From NCBI GenBank assembly GCA_034687125.1, contig JAQGBZ010000283.1, positions 1-64,000 on the forward strand: a stretch of 64,000 bases of DNA. The letters are read 5' to 3'. The translations under genes were made by a program, and so were the position numbers. This document shows, one piece after another, positions 38,939 to 53,120 of this stretch. This DNA comes from Neelides folsomi (taxonomy: Eukaryota > Arthropoda > Collembola > Neelipleona > Neelidae). Within the stretch, counting starts at the first letter, position 1, and each line of letters begins with the position of its first letter. The notes beneath the pieces are model-generated. The model did no database searches. It had not been told where the DNA came from and saw nothing but the letters and a program-made list of their open reading frames with translations.

Positions 38939-41900
38939 GGAATATTGAATAAAAATTCTCATTTAAAGGTCCATTGCACTTAATGGAATTTTTATAATTT
39001 ACAATTACACAAACACGCCCAACATTACTCAAATGTTCCAAATGTCATTGAGTCATTCAATTCAATATTTAAGAATTTATCTTTCCATTAACTTTATTTG
39101 CCAACTTTTAGCTTTTTGCATTAATTATACCCAAACAAAATTTTTTAATATTACTCTTATAATTCTAATTTGCTGGAAACGGAAATTTTCTAAAAGTTTT
39201 GAAAACCCACATATTTTGCAATTTTAAGCTCAACTTTGGATTTATCACCATTTTTGAATTTGTGGCTAAATTTTGAATTTTATGAGAATTTTATTTGCTA
39301 TGAAGTTGAGTCTGTTGAGTGGTGACATTTTTATGATGAATTAATAGGAAATGAAGAGAGGGGACTTTTGGTCTTTTATTTATTTGGTTATGAATCTTGC
39401 GAATCCCAGAGAGAGTTGAAATCAATTAGGAAGCGCATCTCATAAATCATGTGGTGAGAGATCGGGCGGTGGAGGGAGTCGTTTTCTCCACCGACGTCTA
39501 CCATTTTGTACATAGTTTGAGCTCCATGAAAACCTCCGTTTGGTGAATTCTAAGCGGGGCGGACGAGAAGCCCGCCGAAGTAAGAAATTGGAATCCGAAT
39601 GGAGACGGGGGCTTCGGTTTTACTGCCTTCCAATTTCCAATCCAATCCAGGAAATAAAACAAGTCGGGTTTTATGGGAAGGAAAGAAAGAACATCTTCAA
39701 GACACTTTCTCCTTATCTTCCCCCCTCACACGTTTATTTCCCTTCGACCTTCAAACAATTCTGCTACAAATGACCAAATACTCAACAAACAATATTTCTA
39801 GAAATTTCTCGCTTAAAAATTTCATTTATTCAAATTATTCATTAAATTTGTTTTATTCGTTAAGTTTAATTTGTTTTTCTGAAATTTGATATTTTAAATT
39901 TTGCGTTTTCTAAGATTTATTTTTATAGTAAAATGTAGATTTTTTATTGGGTTGATGTTGAGAATCATAAAGAAAATGAATCCTTCACATCCGTCATTTG
40001 AAATAGGAGCTTTTCTTTCATTGTGAATAATAGCATTGATTTTCTTTATTGCAGAAATTGTCATATAAAATGATGATTTATCCCTTTAGAGTCTTTATTG
40101 GGAAAAGAAACTTTATTCCTGAGAGAACTTGAGACATGTAAGGAAATTGCTCAACAACTTTTTTTCACCATAATTGTCATTTTATTTACTACCGCTTTAA
40201 ATTTTCCTGTACAAATCCTTACATAATATCCAAAACCCATGAAAATGTTCAACTCTGTAAATGCAAAATTTATGAGTTTTTCCATATTTTATTCAAGCTT
40301 GGTATGGTTTTATGCAAGATATGTATCAAATAAATAATATTTTATCCATAAAACAATTTTAGATCAAAAATATAGAAATTGTACAATATGTACAATATGA
40401 AATAATATATAAAATATGTATGGAATAATATATTTGGTAAAATCAATAATAAAATACCTCATACATTGTTATACAATAAATAAACAATAATTTAATAAAC
40501 ATTGTATTTTGTAAGGTAAATATAAAATTGGTATAAAATGTGTTTATTATAAGAATGGACATAAAAGATATATTTTTATATATTAAAAGTATTTCATGAT
40601 ATTAAATTCCCTTGTCACATTACACTTCTGTAAAACTAATGTTGAGCAAACTTCCGTCCCTTTGAGTCCTCAACTGGTGAAATATGGTATAAAGTTAAGG
40701 GTTAAAAGTTAATCCGTGTTTTTTTGCGTCAGGACTCTGGGCCCTTTACATGTAATGTCTCAAATGTCTATTTGAAGTGGAAGTGTTCTCGTAACGGGGA
40801 AATTATTGTTGGCAGATGAAAAGGTTCACACATTAAGGACACGTGTGACGTGTGGAGGATCAAAAACTATCGTCCGAAATATCCGATATCTAAAACTCCT
40901 TCCCTCTAAAAGGAATTATGATTTGAAAAGCTGGGTGTGAAAAGTTCCCCTTTTTAATCGGCATCAGCTTTCACCTTTTTCCCCTTCCGATCTAATTCTC
41001 TTCATTCAATTCCTATTCAATTCCATGTGTTTATTTGGTCTTTTCTAATTTCAGTTCATTGAGTTCTATTGGGGTGATTTTTATTAGAGTTTTAATAGGT
41101 TTTTTAATTCACAGCTTTTAATTTCAATTTAAATGGCCAGCTTTGTTTGAATCGATTTCAATGCGCTTTCTCATTTTCATGATGATGATGATGGGCGGGA
41201 GTTTTGATGAAATTGAATTCCGACCTTGTATGTTAATTTCCTTTACAAATTCCCAGTTTCTTTTGGGGAGCTTTCGGGAGCAAGGGTTAATTCCCGCTTT
41301 TCTCCTTTATTATTATGAGGATATTCTTTGGATTTCCTCAAGAAATTTCCATTTAAAGTCTGGGTATGGAATTTGAATGGGGCTGGGTCTTAATCCCTTA
41401 TTAACCTTCTTTCTCTCATCGCTCCGACCCCTTTGATCCTTTATTATCCATTTCCCTCTTAATTCCCAATTTATTCCCCCGCTGTGTATCATAACAAAAT
41501 TATTAAATTCTCCAATGATCTTTTAATCATAAATTTTAAAAATTAATTCAATTTAAATCCCAATCATTCCAGTTTGTTAATTAAACTTGGGGTGAGGGCG
41601 TGGTGGTGAGTTGTGAGTAATTGACCTGTCTCTAATTTCTCATTCACCCTCACATTTCCTCTCAAGAGAATTGAAGGAGAAATCTGAGAGAATTTCTCAT
41701 ATAACACAATTCCATGCAACTCCTTTATAAATTCCCATATAATCCCTGTATAATCATAACAATCTCTTAATTCCTCTATAAATCTCTTATTATAAGTAAA
41801 CTTATACCTATAATGTTAATTAGTATAAAGCAAATTCCTTATAATTCTGCATTAGTAAACAAATACTATACAGAATATGTAAGTTATTGCTATAAGAAAA

Positions 41901-43499
41901 TATAGTATTTATGTATATGAGAAAAACATATTTTAAACAATCTCTCATATACTGCAGTGTGCTAAATAGCTATTTCTCTAATATGTAATATGTAGGTTTG
42001 TATTTATAAAGGAATTTCTCAGCTTTTGCTCTTTCACTTCCACTTTACACAGTACTAACATTTATTAATGGTGCGGGAGTGTAAGTTTATACATATTTAT
42101 GTCCTTTTGGACTTTCCTCGTGTGTGTGTTTGGAGTCGTTGTCGTTTAAATTACCTACGCTCTATCCTCAGCTACATTCGTAGAAGTAATCGCCATTTCC
42201 CCAGATGGTTCAAAAACAAAATGTATATCTACAGATATACCTTATATCTAGAACATACTATATACAATATTCTGGTATAAGTATATTAGGAACTGTATTA
42301 TTTGTTAGATTTGTATGGCTATGTGCTATCCAAATATTTCCTAATGTATTTGTGCACATATGGATGTAAAATGAAAGTGTGTTATGGGCGTTAATGCGCT
42401 TTTCCGCTCCTCCCTCCACAATCCCTTGGTTTCTCATTAAAGTCGGGTCCGGAGTGTAATTGAGGAATCGATTGGGGAAGAGAGGCAGGTGAATGAGGGA
42501 GACTTTACATCACTCTTATTTGCACATAACTCCCTTTGAATCATTAGAGAAGAGGGGTAATTAACCTCCGCCTTCATCAGCAAATTGAGTCAAGTTCTTT
42601 GAATAATATTTAATTATACTTCCGCGACTCCAACGCCTTTCATACAAGAATTGAATACAAGAACATTTACTGTGCATTACATGGCAGTTATAAGAACTCT
42701 ATTCCTCTACTGCACTAACTATCCCTAAATATATCAAATACATGTTGAATATAAAGGAATAGATTATAAATTATAAAATTGTATTTAGTACGTTCATTTC
42801 CTAGTCATTTTAAGGAGTTTAAATTGGTAAGTTAAATATTTGTAATTTTATTTGCTCGCAGGTTGGAGGAGGGGCTTTAATTACAAGTTTGGCCGGCTCA
42901 TTAAAGAAGATTCTGGAGCTCATTGAGAATCAAAGAGACTCCTTGAGAAAGCAAACGAAACCAATTTATCATCCCAACCTCTTTTCCCAAGGATAGGAAT
43001 ACGTGGGAGGAGATGAGAAGGAAGGAAAGTTGGAAATCAGAAGTGAAGGACGCCCTTAAATTTTCCCTCCTCGCACGAGTGAAAGCTCTTAGGGACGTTT
43101 GAGCCGTTCAAGAAATTGGAGAGAAACTGCGGGATAAACACAAGGTTTTATTCACAAAGTCCCAATCTCTTCCTCTGCTGGGAATGTGCCCTATGTACCA
43201 TGGCCCTATGTAGTTGGGGGTGAGGGAGATTCGTATTCATCATTGTTGGCCATCCAAATTGGGTCCTTGGTCCTTCCGCTGAGAGAAGATTGGAAGAACA
43301 AATAAAGCGAGAGGTGGACTGCGGCTTCTTTCTCCCATTCAACTCTTGATTTCCAAACCACTTCCACACGCCTTGATGAGGAAAGAAAAGCTGAAGAGGA
43401 AAGGAAAACTGAAGAGCACTTCAACAACCTCGCTAGGATTCAAACTATCCTTATAATTCCAAATCCCTCACCACCATTGTTCAACTATATGCTGGTCAT

Positions 43500-43640
43500 A
43501 GTCAAACATATTCAAACTCTCTCGCCTATTTAAACCATATATTCAGACATTCCCGGATATATTCAAACTACTTGTATATATTCGGACTTTTATGGTTATA
43601 TTTAATATATTGAATTCGAACTCTTATATGGATCAGACTT
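43500..43640. repeat. degenerate ATATTCAAACT repeat
   Basis: At least five spaced copies of an ATATTCAAAC-like core (variants ATATTCAGAC, ATATTCGGAC, TTTAAACC) occur about 19-30 bases apart. The array is too diverged for an exact period. Confidence 0.45.
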
Positions 43641-44985
43641 TTTTCTCAAGTTGGCAGGATATAGCAGCCCTAGTAGAATTTTTGATAATATGATGTCTGA
43701 TGTTTTAGAAATGTTATAAGTCTTGTAAGCTTAAGTTTAAGTCTATGTGCGATTGTGATTTGCCTTTTGTGTTTTAAGTCTTAGGAGAATACCTAAGTGG
43801 AATTGTAAGTAAATTATATGAGTTGTCTAAAAGTAATGGGATATGTATTTATATGGAGTTGTTTGAGCAGAGGAAACCCCGCCGATTTTCTCTTCTGTCG
43901 GTTGAGAAAGAGCCAAAAAGATTCACAATCCAGAGATTTCCTTCTTTAATCCCCAACTCCACAACTTCGCCCCTCATTAAGTTAATCTCTCTCCTCTACA
44001 AAGATTATTTCTACTGTAATTTATGACGCCAGATAAAAAGTTACACAATTGGGGAAAACATGAGTTATTTGACTTATTTGAACAATATTTTTCTTTTTAT
44101 TAATTTCCCACTTTCCTCTTTCGAGAGATTTACTTGATTTAGTTCTCATCCATGCTTAATTTATGCCTGGGTTCGGACTACAAATAAGGTTACGGCCTCG
44201 GCTCTTTATTTAGGAAATATGCATGGAAAGTTCTTAAAGATTTGACATCAAACGCCGCTGGAGGTTCTTAAGCCTTGGGAATGATTTACAACTCTATTAT
44301 CAACTGAAAGCTAATTTCCATTTTACCCAAAACTATAAATCAGATATGGGCAATCAGGACTCCGCGAGTTATAGGAATTTTAGCAAATTAACTCTAAAAT
44401 TCAAATAACTCAAATAAGTATTCAAAGCTTCTCGCTTAAAATAATTTACAGTATAAAGTATAAAACTATAGGAGAAACAAATTATGAATCAACTTTAAAA
44501 CCACAGGAAACTATTAGAAAGCATAGTGACCTATAAAAATGATGACAACTATAGAAAACTATAGTTAATATTGTAGTTATATGGAAACTAATCAATTGTC
44601 ATAGATTTTATAGAGACTAAAACAAGGTATAGAAAGTTTAAGGATTAAACATCGAATGGCGGACTTTATGAACTATGAAATACATAGCGAGAGAGAAAAG
44701 AGAAAAATTTATGACTCCTTTGAAAAACCCTGAGGGTTGTGGAAGAGAGCCAATTAGGATTTTAAGGGCGTTCCTTTCTTCAAAGAGTGTTATAATTCTC
44801 TCATCTTTCTCCCTTCATATATCCCACCCTGTATTTATTTGTATTTTGGTGGAGTAAGTAGGAAGTCTTGTAGTTTCCCCTTCTTGACGGAGAGGAATTG
44901 AGCTTTCTTTTATGCCCCGACCCTCGAGGGCTCTGTGTAAAAGATTTCAAGGTGGTGGGGAATTTTTCATATTGGATTCCTGTGT

Positions 44986-45008
44986 GGGGAAGGGAGGGGG
45001 AGGGGGGG
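44986..45008 (+). other. G-quadruplex-type G-run cluster
   Basis: Four runs of 4, 3, 5 and 7 guanines are separated by loops of only two, one and one bases, which fits the strictest G-quadruplex rule. The G-rich strand is the plus strand, opposite to the coding strand of Semaphorin-1A. In DNA this AT-rich it is conspicuous. Confidence 0.7.
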
Positions 45009-48000
45009 AAATAGCCACCTTGGGACTCACTCCGCCAAAACTCAAACTCTCCCACACTTAACAGACTGCCGACGACGTCCACAATTCTCATCCAATGTCT
45101 GCCCACCCGAACAAATCCTCCTCAATCTCCGATGGGCGAAGCTCCGATGCAATGACCAAGACCAGAAAACCATCTCGAGTCTACAAAACCCTAGCTGACC
45201 AACACCCGAAAACCAATATGAGAAAGCTCAAAGCAATATGAGCTTATATGAGTTAAGCTAAGAAGAAGGCCAAGAAGGCAAAAGCAGGAAGTGAAAGGTG
45301 AGAAAGAGGAAAAAACATTTTCCACGTGGAGATTGATCGCTTTGTGAGAAGTTGGCTTGAACTTGGGCGAGCTGAGGGCTTTCAATGGCCGTCCAAACAT
45401 ATGTGTTTGGTCTGAGGAAATGATGGGGCAAGGTATAGGGAAAGTTGATTACACCCAATGAATTATAATCTCCGGAAGGGGAAGGACGCGGAGCCTACAG
45501 GGATTTCCCAACCACAAGGCGGGAAAGGAAAGTTTTAAACTATTTCATATTTTATTAATTCTAATTCCCCTCATCATCTCCTTCCTCTTACATTATTCAA
45601 AGGAAAATCCGATTAATCATTTACCGCCCCCATTGTCTTCTCTCATACAATAATACATTGATATGGCATATCCATGATACGTTAACAATACTTAATACAT
45701 ATAGGAAAGCCTACATACCTAAGTACAATAATACCATACATATACGATTTGGAATAATAAGTATTTTGTCTTTATAATGCACAATGCATGTCCGTTCATT
45801 TGTAATATTTATCATAAATATTCATATACCATATATAGACATATATTTACTATACTATATAATAAACAATAACTATGCTACTTAGGATATAGTATATCAG
45901 TACATACAGTAAATGTAGTACACATATTAGTAAATACATACATAATAGTAAGATTAATGGAGTATATCTGTAAGTATTATTTTATTATGCATTAGACCAT
46001 AAGAATTTTGAAGGATTTGAATCATGGTGTAAAATGACAAAGCACGAAAAAGTTGTTAAATCTTTCCAACATGAAATTTCCAAACTTTTGCTTATCAGTT
46101 ATCAGTGAGTTTAAAAAGGAGCTTAAGAGATTTGGAAGTTGAATAAAGAAAGGAGTCGGAAGAAGTGAAAGTTTATTGTTGATCATGAAAGTCTCACCTG
46201 GTGTAAAATGTAAATCAATTGTAAAGTTTAAGAATTAAAACAAGTTTTAATTTCCCCTTTGGAGGTAATTTGGCCAAATTAGGAGCGAACATGCAAAAAG
46301 AGAAGGAAGGTGGCTCTTATTTGCATATTATGTAGACCGAGAAGTTTTCCTCGGAAGTGATCAATCTTCATGAATCACTTCTCTTTCCTCTCCACGGTCC
46401 ACTACCTCAAGGAAGTCTTCCAAACCCTTCATGCTCCCGCAAATTCAACTACATTACGATTCTAATTGCCATACATACGTGCGAGAAAAGCACTTTCTTC
46501 ACTTTTATGTATTTTCTCCCTCTTTTTCCTTTTTTCACACTTTCCACCCTCACGTTTCTGAAATTTGAAATTCTCCAAGTAACCCATTTTATTGCTTATC
46601 TTGAATTTTAAATTTTAATGTTTTAAATTTTAAAATATTTAATATATTAGAAATTTCCTTTTAAAAAAGAATTTATACTAATTTTAAATATAAATCATGA
46701 ATATAAATTTTTATTTCCAAGACATAAAAATGAAAAGAGGGTTCAAATCTCCCAGGCAAAGATTCGTCCCGTTATCTTGATTTCATTATAAAAGAATTTT
46801 CCCACTTTGAAGTGAAGCGGTTGAGAATTAGCAAATTTGGTGGCCGTGAAGGAAGAAGTTTTGTACGATGGGGGAGGAGATAAGGAACATTATTATATGC
46901 AAATGACCCTAATCTCCCCAATGTGAATGAGAGGGTTGGAAGAAAACTCACCCTTTGGAAAGCTAAAGGAGGGGGCCTTCACTCCCCTAATGAAAATTCA
47001 ATAGTCTATTACACTTCCCCACCCTCATGAATCCATTATCCAGAGGGGAGAAACCCTTTAACAAGGAAAAACCCGATCAATGTGTCATAAGAAGAGAAAG
47101 AAACTTCCTTATAACTCCCCGCACAAAAATCACAATCCCACACTGGTATATAACTATAGCTAATGGTGAAAAAATGGGGCTTATATCAGGTTTTGATAAA
47201 ACGATGAATTTTGATTTAAAGATTCTATTGCGTATCAAAATGTCCACTTGAGTTCTTAATGGGAAATTGGTTCATATGTAAAATTGGATTTTTCCCCAAG
47301 CGCCAAATTTGAATTTAATGCTAACGTTAATTTAATACAAAACTCAAGTTTACATTTTTGTAATACAAACCTAATACAAACTAGTTTAATAAAAATTTAA
47401 AGTTTAAGCTAATTTTAACTAAGTTTAGCTATGTTTAGATAAATCAAGAAGAATAAAAAGAAGAATTATTCAAATATTTAAAAATAATTCAGATGCTTAC
47501 AACACTTGGAAAAAAATAAAAATTTATGAAGAAAGTAAGGAAATTTTTAAAAACCGGGAAAGTTTGAAACAGGAGATGGAAAATCAAAAGTGTGGGTATT
47601 GGGCTCTTAAAGGAAAGTAATTTAAAGTTATGGTTCTTTCTTTTGTGAATGTTGTGAATATGAAATTAGATATTGCTATTAGAAGAAAGCGGAATGCAGA
47701 ATGGATGGAAAGTGCGTGAAATAACGCAGGAGACGGGAAAAGTCCCTTCATTGTAAGTGGAGATCCATGGCCAGACAGGGAACCATTCCAAACTAAACTT
47801 CTATTCTCACCATAATAAATAAACATTATGCAAAAGAGGGAAAGACTATCAAAGGAACCAAATATATATCTCAGCACATAAACTCCCGCCCATTTACATT
47901 CAAATATATTTCACAATGGGCGAAGTGTCATACATTTATATGCAATATGTTTCCCCCATTCATTCACTTTAATTAACATTTTTATGCTCTTTTGCACTCA

Positions 48001-48726
48001 ATAAATAACATTTTTAATATCCAATTCCAAAATATTCGAAAAATAGCGCCAACAGCTTAAAGTTAATAAATACAAATAACAATCAAATAAATTTTTATTT
48101 CATGTAACATAACAAAAACAATTTAAAATGAGAGGATAATTCAAAATTTTAAATTAGCTATATAATTCAAAATTTGGTGAATTTATATTGTATGAAGAAA
48201 ATGGATGAACTTGTCCCAAGGAATAAAGCAAATGTGAAGAAGCCTTAAAAAGAGAAAAAGCGGTAAAGTTGATTCAGTTGGGTTTGTATAATGGAAGTGA
48301 ATGTAATATGGGAAATGTATGGAGTGTATGGGGTTTGTAGAAATGAGAAAGAGGTTTTTGTGTGAAGAAGCCTCAAAATGAGAATTTGAGGATGTCGGGA
48401 GAAATGAATTCTGGAGCGACTCACGTAGGGATTCGTTTCACACATGTGTGAAGACCCAACCTTCACCACTTGGAATAAAACATTCACTCTAATTCTCCTC
48501 TTTTTTTATATTAAATTGCTGCGGAGGGTTTTGCCACGACCCAATGGATCCTTTTCACACGTTACTTTGCCCCCGACAGTTTAAAATTCTTTCATTTTGA
48601 ACAAAAATTTAAACTTTCCACTATATTGATTTTATTTGAATCTTTTAATCGATTTCATCCTATATCCTATTTAAATCATCTCAATTTTTCCCTCAATTAG
48701 AGAAATTTTTAAAATTTTAGACTTTC

Positions 48727-48802
48727 GCAATATTTAGTATTTATTAGACTATGAAATATTTAGTATTTATTAGGCTATGCAATATTTAGGATTTATTAGA
48801 CT
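48727..48802. repeat. 26-base tandem repeat, three copies
   Basis: Units start at 48727, 48753 and 48779, each of the form G(C/A)AATATTTAGTATTTATTA followed by GACTAT. The copies differ at one or two positions, and the last is cut short. Confidence 0.85.
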
Positions 48803-49250
48803 TTTCTAATTGCAAACTTTTCTATTTAATTAAAAGAAATGAATAAGAACAAAATGACCATTTAATAAAAAGGGTCATTTTGTTAAAAAAAGCGGAAATC
48901 ATAACACTAAAAGTTGCGACGTTTGAAGTAAAAAATAATAAAAGTATTATTTTTTGATGATTTAGTCTATCTGCGGCCCTCGCTTCTGCCTCGTTTCATA
49001 ATTAATGGGGCGAATGAAAAATCCCATTTGTTCTTCATGTCCTTTGAAGGGCGAGTGAGGGATTAAATGAGAGATTTCTCTTGAAGCAGCTTGGAGCTTG
49101 AGAGTGATCGATAATCTCAACATGGGAACTCCCTTTGTCTCTCCGCTCATCTCAAAGAACTCATTTCCTTCGAATACACTTAAGATTAAGATGACATCCA
49201 TAGAAGACTAAACACGTTGTCAACGCCCCGACAATCTCCAACTTCCCATC

Positions 49251-49349
49251 AAAACATCCAAAATGACTCAAAAGACTCCAAAAGACCAATAGTGAGCCAA
49301 AAGACCCCAAAAGATCCAAAGTGAACTAAAAGCCCAATATGAACCAAAG
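49251..49349. other. phased A-tract array (predicted curved DNA)
   Basis: Runs of three or four A begin at 49251, 49260, 49270, 49280, 49299, 49309, 49318, 49328 and 49346, so spacing is 9-10 bases with two positions skipped or weak. The words between (GACTCC, GACCCC, GATCC) are similar but not identical. This is a degenerate repeat locked to the helical turn and not an exact tandem repeat. Confidence 0.7.
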
Positions 49350-52300
49350 GCACAATATACCGTAGTGAAGGAAAAGATCCAAAAACACAAAGTGGAAAAA
49401 AAGACCTCAAGAGAAGAACTCAAAGTGAATGAAAAAGATCAATGAAGGAGAATGGACATTTATGAAATATTAGATTCTGTCTCCGACCCATAATTCAAAT
49501 TTTGTGGAATATGAGGGATGTGTGGAGGGCGGGTTGTTGTGGGGGGATTTGAAGGTAAATGATGATTCCTTTTCGGAGCCTCCAGGTTCGACTTTCAATT
49601 TCCTCCAGGCCCCAACTCCGCCCATCCTCATCTAATTCAAGAGGCAATCTCGGCCCAATTACCTCAGCTCATGAGTTGCATTAGTAGCAAACCAATTTCA
49701 TTTATTCTTTAAAAACTTTCCCTTCGCCGCCAACATACAAATTGGGGTTGTTTTCTCTCAATGGAGCAAATCCATAAAGCAAATAAGTTCGATGCATGCG
49801 AAAAGTAAACATGAACTCTTTTTTGTTTATTCATATTAACTTTATGTTCACTTTATATACAAAACTTACATATTCAACACATTCAATACAAAATATCTTC
49901 CCTACTACCATATACAGAATCTGTAATAAAGTTACCTATACAAAAGTTATAAATAAAATCCATTTACAGATACAGAAAAGTTTCCATTGGGTATAATACA
50001 ATAAATGTATGTATCAGTATAACTGTATAAAAAGTGGAAGAATACGCACGTATCAATTTCAAAGAAACGCTGTATATTTAAATATTCAACAACAAGCTAT
50101 CAATTGGTGTTTGGTTTGTGTGTAACAATACATAATACATTTTGTCTCTGTTATACATAGTATATGGTATATCAGTCCCTCAAGGGTAGTTTAATATGAT
50201 AAAACAAATGATCCGTTGTGTAGTTTATCCATAGCTAAGTATGATGCGAAGCTACTTAACAAATTACCATCTCCCACACTCGCCCAAACTTTCCGATTTT
50301 TCCCTGGAAAGTGAATTTTGAATCCTTTTATCCTAATTTCCTCCTGCTCAGGGTTCTCCCAAATATCCCTAGAGTTGGAGAGTTGAGAACGACCCCGCCC
50401 CTCCCTCCCACCCGATCACTCTCAGATCAACCCGGGAGAAAGTTTTCTTTTAAAGTACATGATAAACTCCTGGAGTGTAATAGGATTAGCGATAGAATAA
50501 ATGGGAATCCCCGCCGTGGCGCCGGACGCTCAGCTCAACCCATCGCCCATCTTCACTTCTTTCTCAAACACACTTCCCTATCTTTGAACATTATCTCACT
50601 TACTTTCAAATATACCGTTCATATATCCAAATACCAGACACGTGTTCATCCTTAAGAAAGATTACTGCCCCTACCATACTTACAGGATTATAATACTTTG
50701 ATTCACTTACACTTACACTTATACCAAACACACATCTACTAGATATATCTTTAGGTATAAGTTCGTATAAGTAAATAAGTATCAATATATAATTTAAACT
50801 TAAGTGTAGTATACGTATTTATTTATTTTTATACTGTATTTACAAGTAGAGTATAAATATATTAGGCATATTTAGTTAGGTGTAAGTTTGTAGTTTGAAG
50901 CGTAAAAGGAATTCTTTTGAAAGTAAATCGAAGTGAAGGGTAAAAAGTGAAAGTGGGATCTTTTAGTTTTGCGAAGGTATTTGTACAATTTTCTCTTATT
51001 GCGCTTTTTCGGGACTCCATCCATCTCGTTTCGAGAGGACCGCGTGGGTTTGAATGCGAAAGTAGGGCCAACGTTTTGAGGATCGATCCCTTTTGTCTGT
51101 GTGGGTCTAATCGGAGTGTGTATCTAATCACTCGCGACACGGATGCCCTCGAGAGCCATCGGATCTCCCTTAGAGAGGAGGTGAGGTAATGAGGAAAATA
51201 CCCCGATCCATCACCCCAACCACCGCAGCCCTCCCCCCATTAAACAGACGAAGGATCATTTATTTCAATCTTAAACTCCCGTACATTGCAATTAGGACCC
51301 TTAAAACCCCAATCTCAAATGCACAATTTCCTACTTAAATAATAGTTAAATTCCCATTAATGCCGCACATCTTTCACAGTTAACCTCCAATGCACTTCCG
51401 AAATCACACTAAAATAACCCAAATAACTTTAATAAACTAAATCACTTAAATTAACAAAATTTAAATCACTTAAATAAACCAATTTAAACATAATAATGTC
51501 CAATTTTAACATAACTTGCTTAAAAACCAAAGATAAATCACCTAAATATTATATTTAATTTACTTTAAAACATGATAATCTAAATGATGCGAAAGAACAA
51601 TTGTAATAATTGATTCAAAACAAGTAATTGGATAATTCATAAATGGTTTATAATAATTCTGCAAAAGGAAAATTGCACTTTGGGTTCATTATCAATTCAT
51701 GTATTTATGAGGGCATTTATGAATATTTAATTGATGGAATAATAAATATTATTGATGCTGTGAAGAGACTTGACTTATGTATAAAGTAAAGTGGGCCAGG
51801 AGGCAAAGAGCGGCACAATGGGAATTCCAATTAATTTTTCAGGAGAAAGTGAAAGCTCTTAAAACCCTTCCGGTCCTTTTGTCTCTCCCAAAAATAAAAA
51901 TGGTCAACAGAGGGTGGAGAAAGAACAAAGAACAACCCACAAGGGAAATTCTCATTTGAATTGGAGTGATGGAAGTTTATTATATGGACCCTGAGTGCCT
52001 TTATGATTCTGAAGGTAAAATTGGGAACGCATAGGAAATCTCCCTATATTTTCTCTCCAAGGAGAAATTTTCAAATCATTTAATATTTCTAACACACTCC
52101 CTTCACAATGTAAGGTTATATTGGCCAGTTTCAACTCCCACTCAAACTTTCATTCGTCCTACTTCCAACCCTTATAGATTGTAAAAAAATAATAAATGTC
52201 TTCGTATCTGATTGTATGTCTTTCCTTACATTTATTTTACAGTCTTTATTTCTGTATATATAAATATATATTTCTGTATATATTTCTATATACCAGTAGT

Positions 52301-52919
52301 ATACCATACTTATTTAAGCTGTAACTTATAAATGCTGAAATAGCCTTATATAGAGGACTTAAAAATAATGTGTATTTTTTATTTTGTATTTACTTATATC
52401 TGCTATTTATGGCGTATTATATGGGATATTATATGTCATACTTATACAATATATTGTATTATATTTTTTATAGTTGTAAGGAGTTGTGTGGAAGTTATTG
52501 GCCGAGTGGCCGTGTTTTATTATATTTTTATTATATATATGAAATGTTTGGAGCATCTGGAGTGTCGTAAAGAAAGTTGGTTTGGTCTTCAATGGAAAAA
52601 CAAGGCGAAATTGGAGAGTTTCGGGTATTTGGGATAGTTTCGGTGGCCAACCGTGTACCAACACCGGGTCGAAAAGGAAGGCGCGGAGGGGACATAAAGC
52701 ATAAAAGAGAGTTATGCAGCTCATAACAACATCATTTATTTAATTTACCTCCGCCTACATTCAATTTCCCTTTATCAATCATTACTCTTCTCCATGAAAT
52801 CCAACCAAATGGGCAAACTCATCTTTCATTTAAATTGGATACTTTAATTTGACAGCCAAAATCTTTTCACTTCACCAACCGACTCCTAAAACCCTTCAAA
52901 TTCAACTCTTTTTAAATGC

Positions 52920-53120
52920 AAATTTATTTAATTATACAAAATCTCTTAATTTATTTTAAATTCTTCCATTTATCTTTAATCCGTTCAATTATTATAAATT
53001 CATCCATTTATTTTAAATTCCCTCATTTATTCCTTCCTGATTTATTCCGAATTCCATAATTTATTCAAAATTTCCTCAATTATTCAAATTTCCCTCGTTT
53101 ATTTAAAATCTCATAAATAT
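52920..53120. repeat. degenerate TTTATTxxAAATTCC repeat
   Basis: A run of about eight irregular units of roughly 24 bases is made of TTTATT, AAATT and a C/T-rich joint (CCCTC, TTCCT). It reads as an old, diverged array. Confidence 0.45.

Noticed and set aside
46738-46765. GGGTTCAAATCTCCC, B-box-like
   Set aside because: The stem is imperfect and the upstream 70 bases are plain AT-rich sequence with no A-box.
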